Assembly (NCBI GenBank): GCA_029858305.1
Contig: JAOUFI010000004.1
Coordinates: forward strand, 23,862-87,861
Reading direction: 5' to 3'
DNA from: Candidatus Thorarchaeota archaeon
GTDB lineage: Archaea > Asgardarchaeota > Thorarchaeia > Thorarchaeales > Thorarchaeaceae
DNA length: 64,000 bases
Positions within the stretch are counted from its first letter, which is position 1. The number at the start of each line of letters is the position of its first letter. Positions 60,169 to 64,000 of this stretch are shown here, piece by piece. Both the position numbers and the translations under genes were made by a program. The notes under the pieces were generated by a model, which saw only the letters and a list, made by a program, of their open reading frames with translations, was not told the origin of the DNA and searched no databases.

Positions 60169-61314
60169 TCAAATGAACCGCTCCATGAGTCTATCAATTA
60201 CCAGATCGATGTTCTCACTTGATATACCCTCATCAACTGCAATCTGCAATACTCTGTCCATCTTTCTAATGTCATCCATGTCTTTGAGATGATTGAAAAG
60301 ACCGAGCCTTCTGCCAAGTCTGTAGAGAATCTGCTTTTCAGAATCCATTTCCAAGAATGCGTGGAGGATTGAGAGCATGTGTTTTTTCCCATCAGGAAGT
60401 TTGCCCTCGAGATCAGCAAATAGATTGAGAATGTGATCACTCACAACCATGCTGTTGATTCCCTCGAGGTCTTCGATGAACATTATGAGTTCCTGTGCGA
60501 TATCAATGTCATTGCACTTCACGAATTTGCCGGATTCAAAGTCAGAATATAGTGGGGCTCGGTCTGTCAGTGCAAGAGGTCTCAATCTGATGAAATCAGG
60601 GTCTATCTGATTAAGTGCATCCGCAGACTCCTTTGCATGAACCTCTGAGAGGCGCTTTCCACCAAGACCGGGCATGATATACTCTGACAGCTCTAGATTA
60701 GCACTCTTTATCATGATTCCAGCCTTGATGTGCATCGCTTTTGATGCTCCTTTCTTTGCAATTTTCAGAACCTCATCTGAACCGGACTCGAGCCCAACAT
60801 GGACTCTATTCAATCCTGCATCTTTGAGCTCCTTCAATCCATCCTCGCCCACCTTGAGAATCGTACTTGAGCGAGAATATGTTGTGATACGTTCAATCCA
60901 AGGGAATCTATTCCGAAGATGACTGAGGACGTTTGCCAAGTTCGTGGCACCAATTATGAGAGCATCAGCATCCTGGAGGAACACTGACTGCATCCCATCA
61001 TTAAACCATTTCAATGCGTAATCGAAAGCAACAAGCTCTATTGGTTCGACCTTTTGTGTGAGTGACCAGACCTTGTCAGATGTCACATCAAGAGGAGATG
61101 AAAAGGTCGCACGAATATTCGAGAGATGTTTGTCTAACAAATCAATGTCTGAGAGGATCTCATCGACTGGTCTCACTGAGAATTCCTTGTTTTTGTAAAC
61201 TGGACAAAAAGAACAGCGGTTCCAATGGCAGTTCCGAGTTATTCTAATCAATAGACTTCTAGCTTCGCTTGGTGGACGTATAGGACCAACTTCAAAGGCG
61301 AGAAGTCTACTCAT
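60169..61314 (-). CDS. Radical SAM enzyme
   Basis: A 381-residue radical SAM protein. The cluster motif is CHWNRCSFCPVYK near residue 30. Its spacing CX4CX2C, rather than CX3CX2C, is a known variant in archaeal radical SAM proteins that read CPWNRCxFCPVYK. TRHV-type barrel elements RVHVGLESGSDEVLKIAKKG and LRLRPLALTDRAPLY-like segments follow; the last about 100 residues are helical. The reaction is unknown. It lies downstream of the surface-protein gene on the same strand (118 nt gap). Confidence 0.88.
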   Translation of the reverse strand: MSRLLAFEVGPIRPPSEARSLLIRITRNCHWNRCSFCPVYKNKEFSVRPVDEILSDIDLLDKHLSNIRATFSSPLDVTSDKVWSLTQKVEPIELVAFDYALKWFNDGMQSVFLQDADALIIGATNLANVLSHLRNRFPWIERITTYSRSSTILKVGEDGLKELKDAGLNRVHVGLESGSDEVLKIAKKGASKAMHIKAGIMIKSANLELSEYIMPGLGGKRLSEVHAKESADALNQIDPDFIRLRPLALTDRAPLYSDFESGKFVKCNDIDIAQELIMFIEDLEGINSMVVSDHILNLFADLEGKLPDGKKHMLSILHAFLEMDSEKQILYRLGRRLGLFNHLKDMDDIRKMDRVLQIAVDEGISSENIDLVIDRLMERFI

Positions 61315-61432
61315 CTGTTTTTCCTCAAGGTTCAGGATTTATGCGGACTACTCAAATGTTACTCCGGAGGAAGTATTCGAAAATGTGGAAACAGTCTATC
61401 CTTCCTCTTGCGTTGTGAGGTTCACACCTATA

Positions 61433-62101
61433 TCATCGCCTTCTCATAAAGATGACCAGAACCACAACTACAGCAATCCCAACAGCTGCTCCGATGTAGA
61501 GAACGGATGCATCTCCACCAGCTACCAACGTGACCTCGCGTAGAGAGTAGTATTCAGGATGGGTTTCATTGAAAAATCCCATACGAAAAGTATGAAGGAC
61601 ACCGTTTACTTTGGAATAGAGCATGGTCTTGAGAGTCGTTCGATTCTCGAAGGAAGTTGTATAGTTATAGCCTACAAGGTCCTGTGTGTTGATTATATCA
61701 GTCTCATTTATCACAGGAGTGTCCAACCAAAAATCAATGAGTAAGTCCCAGTTCCCTATTGGCCTTGCATCCCATGCGATAACAGATGAGAATTCAAATG
61801 ATATTTCTGTTCCATTTAGATAGTAACAATCAAACTGTGGAGCATAAGGAACGTCATCATGATCGATATCATCAGGAATTGTAGGTAGACTTTCTACAAC
61901 TAAATAGTAACGGATGTTCGAGCCACTTTCATATATGTATCCAATACTTTCACTATTGTGTTCGACATACAGATTGTAATCGAATCTTTGATTGGCACTT
62001 ACGCCCCATTCCAGACTCTGATTATTTGCAGCATATACAAGAGAAGTACATAGCCCAATTGATAGTATCAAAGTTAAACTATATAGAAACCATTTGTTCA
62101 T
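61433..62101 (-). CDS. Surface protein with signal peptide and C-terminal anchor
   Basis: A 222-residue exported protein not recognised by family. The N-terminal KWFLYSLTLILSIGLCTSLVYA is a signal peptide. The middle is beta-rich with Asn-x-Thr sites (NESTRTTL-like patterns, DYNLYVEHNSESIGY). The C-terminus VLYIGAAVGIAVVVVLVIFMRRR anchors it in the membrane with a short basic tail inside. Its ATG overlaps the TGA of the truncated methylase ORF, implying read-out from the same message. Confidence 0.75.
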   Translation of the reverse strand: MNKWFLYSLTLILSIGLCTSLVYAANNQSLEWGVSANQRFDYNLYVEHNSESIGYIYESGSNIRYYLVVESLPTIPDDIDHDDVPYAPQFDCYYLNGTEISFEFSSVIAWDARPIGNWDLLIDFWLDTPVINETDIINTQDLVGYNYTTSFENRTTLKTMLYSKVNGVLHTFRMGFFNETHPEYYSLREVTLVAGGDASVLYIGAAVGIAVVVVLVIFMRRR

Positions 62102-62499
62102 TTTTCTCCACCCAAGTCGTTCAACAAATTATAGAGAAACCCAAAATCCCCCTCTATTATATTTTTAGGATTAAATCGGTAGCTTGTGAACATCGACTCA
62201 TAGGGACTCCAGCAATGTGGCACTATGATATAGTTGGATAATTGGATTATAAGCCCACACTTCACGGTTATAGCTGTATATGTGTACAAAGTTCCAACTG
62301 TACCATCACGAGCAAAAGGGTCGAATACATTCATTCCTTGCTTATCATAATTCTCCAAGACAACGACAACTACATGAGGAATGAATTTTGCAGATTGGCG
62401 ATATAAGCCAAAGGTGCCGTAAGTAGTAGATGGGAGGTTGACCAGCTCCCAAAATACAACTTCCTTTTCCGGACCTAATGAATATTCACTATCAGACAT
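62098..62499 (-). pseudogene. Truncated DNA methylase remnant
   Basis: A 133-codon ORF with intact start and stop that covers only the N-terminal part of a DNA N4/N6-type methylase. The SAM region VFDPFARDGTVGT corresponds to the usual DPFxGxGT, with Arg replacing the first Gly, and is preceded by KFIPHVVVVVLENY. The later NPKNIIEGD segment remains, but no DPPY/SPPY catalytic motif appears. The protein stops before the catalytic half, so activity is very unlikely. Its TGA overlaps the ATG of the following surface-protein gene. It may be a decayed defence or epigenetic gene retained as a leader, or a chance survivor. Confidence 0.55.
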
Positions 62500-62822
62500 T
62501 TCTGCGCAACTTGTTCATATTTCAGATGTGTTCTGCCACACTTAAACTCCCTTACTAGATTATGCTAGGAACACAAGAAATAGAAATTCCACTAGTATGC
62601 TGTCTGGCTGCCAAAAGATTTCATGCGCTCATAGAGGAATGTTCCCATGCTTTTTCGGAGGTCTGTTCTGGCGCTTGCTCTCCAGCATCCCAGACCACAA
62701 CAAATCAGCGATTTTGTTTCTCGTGGAAAAATCACCCTATCAATGTAGCCAAAGACAAATCAGGAAGAGTATCAGAAGCAATTTAACGAAATATAGGGAA
62801 TTATGGAAGGAGGAAGTTAGTT
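62500..62822. other. Intergenic stretch, promoter region only
   Basis: Divergent spacer between the methylase remnant and the run-off gene. Two plus-strand ORFs (62562-62786, 62597-62923) have rich Cys/Ser/His content typical of non-coding frames and no ribosome site, and the second overlaps the real gene. I see no tRNA or repeat. Confidence 0.5.
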
Positions 62823-64000
62823 GTGGAATATGTTTTACTCAATCGTCTTGGTCTTGGAATAAGCCAATACAAACAACGAATAATCAACGAGCTTCGCACT
62901 CTTCTTCTAAAAGGGCGATTTGAAGAGGTCAAACAGAGATTATCTCAGTTAGCAAACGATAAGGGAACTGAAGAAGCATTCTTCTTGCTACAAGCAGCCG
63001 CAGAAAATGATGCAGAAGGATGGGGAGCAATTCTTGAAACGCTCAATAATCTTTTCAATGTATCCGAAATCTCAGGGATGGATTGCACTCCCAAAGAGTT
63101 CATAGATCAAATCAGTAAGAAAACAACAAGCTGGAAAGAGGTTGAAGATGTAGCTAGAGAAGTTGGTTTGAGCGTGATTATGGCACAAATATCTCACGGA
63201 GATGTATATCTACTTCAACCTGCTAGCATGAAACATCCAAATCTTCTTCCTTGTGCTGCAGAAATTCTTGAGATTAGAGAAAAACAGAATGAAACTATTG
63301 AAATCTCTAGACTATCAAGTGGGGATATCAATCTAACAGGGGTTTTTGGATCAGCACAAGGATTCCAGCTTCTGGTTGAAGCCAAGATTGGACCCATTTT
63401 AAGAGATGAAGAGGCAAAAAAGGCACTGACTCTCTTAAAAAAAGCCAAACTAGTAAAGAAAGATGTAGCAGTTGAAAGTCTTGAAAAGGAAGACTTGAGT
63501 TTACCTAGGGTGCGTGATTACAGCCACCTATTTGCAGGATTTTCGCAAAAGAGGAAGAGCCTTCTCAATGGAGTTGTCAGAACATTGGACACCTCTCCAA
63601 CAGCGGATATAGGTGTCAAGGCGATAAGTGGAATTGGCCATCCAATATGCAAAGCGCCGTTGGAGAATTATGTATTGCGAGGAGGAAATAGTATCATTGA
63701 GGCATTACTTGGTCTTCATTTCTTTGGTTTGGAAGGGATAGAACGCCACATATTGGATTTGCTAGATGGTAATGATGTCAAAATTAAAGCCGCTACTGCA
63801 GGTTGTCTCGAGAGAACTCAATCAACCAGAGTGATCTCGAAACTCCTGAGTCTATTGAAATCAGGAGATCTGGAATCTGAGCAAATTGGGGTAATCGGTC
63901 TTGCTACTATTAATGAACCCAAATCACTAGGACAGTTAATAGAGTTTTTGACCTCGATAAATCCATTTGAGAGAGGAGCATACGTTGAATACATTGCTAA
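62823..64000 (+). CDS. HEAT-repeat-like protein, 3' end beyond window
   Basis: An open frame of at least 392 codons with no stop before the window end, therefore missing from the ORF track. GTG 62823 is preceded by GGAAGGAGG with 9-nt spacing, a strong ribosome site. The protein starts MEYVLLNRLGLGISQYKQ. A mainly helical N-terminal half follows (RFEEVKQRLSQLAND, FFLLQAAAENDAEGWGA). From about residue 290 it shows helical repeat units like HEAT/PBS-lyase repeats (IIEALLGLHFFGLEGIERH, IKAAAGCLERTQST, SEQIGVIGLATINEPK). Such proteins are scaffolds. No enzyme motif is visible so far. Identity cannot be settled without the missing part. Confidence 0.75.
   Translation, partial: MEYVLLNRLGLGISQYKQRIINELRTLLLKGRFEEVKQRLSQLANDKGTEEAFFLLQAAAENDAEGWGAILETLNNLFNVSEISGMDCTPKEFIDQISKKTTSWKEVEDVAREVGLSVIMAQISHGDVYLLQPASMKHPNLLPCAAEILEIREKQNETIEISRLSSGDINLTGVFGSAQGFQLLVEAKIGPILRDEEAKKALTLLKKAKLVKKDVAVESLEKEDLSLPRVRDYSHLFAGFSQKRKSLLNGVVRTLDTSPTADIGVKAISGIGHPICKAPLENYVLRGGNSIIEALLGLHFFGLEGIERHILDLLDGNDVKIKAATAGCLERTQSTRVISKLLSLLKSGDLESEQIGVIGLATINEPKSLGQLIEFLTSINPFERGAYVEYIA

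Noticed and set aside
60010-60222. 70-codon plus-strand ORF
   Set aside because: It overlaps the radical SAM gene end, lacks a ribosome site and has no protein-family look.
62562-62923. Two plus-strand ORFs of 74 and 108 codons before the run-off gene
   Set aside because: Composition looks like non-coding frames, and the longer one overlaps the well-supported GTG 62823 gene in another frame.

Overview
The window looks like a piece of an archaeal chromosome, most likely an Asgard archaeon of the Thorarchaeia type. That placement is inference from gene content, not a search. Reasons: archaeal TATA-box promoters (for example TATATAAATA before panB), TrmB, AsnC/Lrp and CARF-like wHTH regulators, a DUF35/thiolase pair, BKACE, an archaeal-type tungstate uptake plus pterin-cofactor operon, a longin/roadblock-like sensor protein, and a giant Thr/Asn/Asp-rich surface protein. 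Coding density is high. I saw no rRNA, tRNA, IS element or CRISPR array. Two genes run off the ends: glutamine synthetase on the left and a HEAT-like protein on the right. The right-hand one is missing from the ORF track because it has no stop.

Layout. 1-4.4 kb: glutamine synthetase C-terminal part, SCP2 protein, metallo-beta-lactamase hydrolase, a lone corrinoid protein, a DUF1858 redox protein and panB. 4.5-7.4 kb: a P-type ATPase with an unusual ion site. 7.6-13.7 kb: membrane-anchored subtilase, a candidate structured RNA, an MFS pump, a PHP phosphatase, and small membrane/TPR proteins. 13.9-18.1 kb: FAH-family protein divergent from an operon of a small Cys protein and leuB-leuC-leuD. 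18.2-20 kb: a membrane protein of unknown role. 20.2-36.8 kb (minus strand): acyl-CoA dehydrogenase, DUF35, a 3832-residue repeat surface protein, a thiolase-like protein, biotin carrier and carboxyltransferase. 37-40.8 kb: small membrane protein, Fe-S protein, double GNAT, a tiny zinc-ribbon gene absent from the ORF track, and an SDR.

41.0-47.4 kb is a tightly packed operon, tupA-tupB-tupC-moaA-moaE-moaC-moaB-moeA, which takes up tungstate/molybdate and builds most of the pterin cofactor; a dyad symmetry lies just before tupA. It is followed by a zinc-ribbon protein and a TrmB regulator carrying a MEDS sensor domain. 49.5-52.8 kb: a small wHTH gene with a perfect 12-bp dyad next to its TATA box, BKACE divergent from an aminotransferase, and a DJ-1/PfpI protein. 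53-57.8 kb: a double PRC-barrel protein, then a minus-strand set CARF-like-wHTH / double GNAT / longin-like / CPBP-like membrane protein. The first three overlap or nearly touch. This is the best candidate for an undescribed signalling unit. 58.1-64 kb: a large two-HTH regulator, a radical SAM enzyme, a surface protein coupled by ATGA to a truncated DNA methylase, and the run-off HEAT-like gene.

Limits: all assignments come from reading the sequence and from memory of protein families. No homology search, structure prediction or folding program was run.
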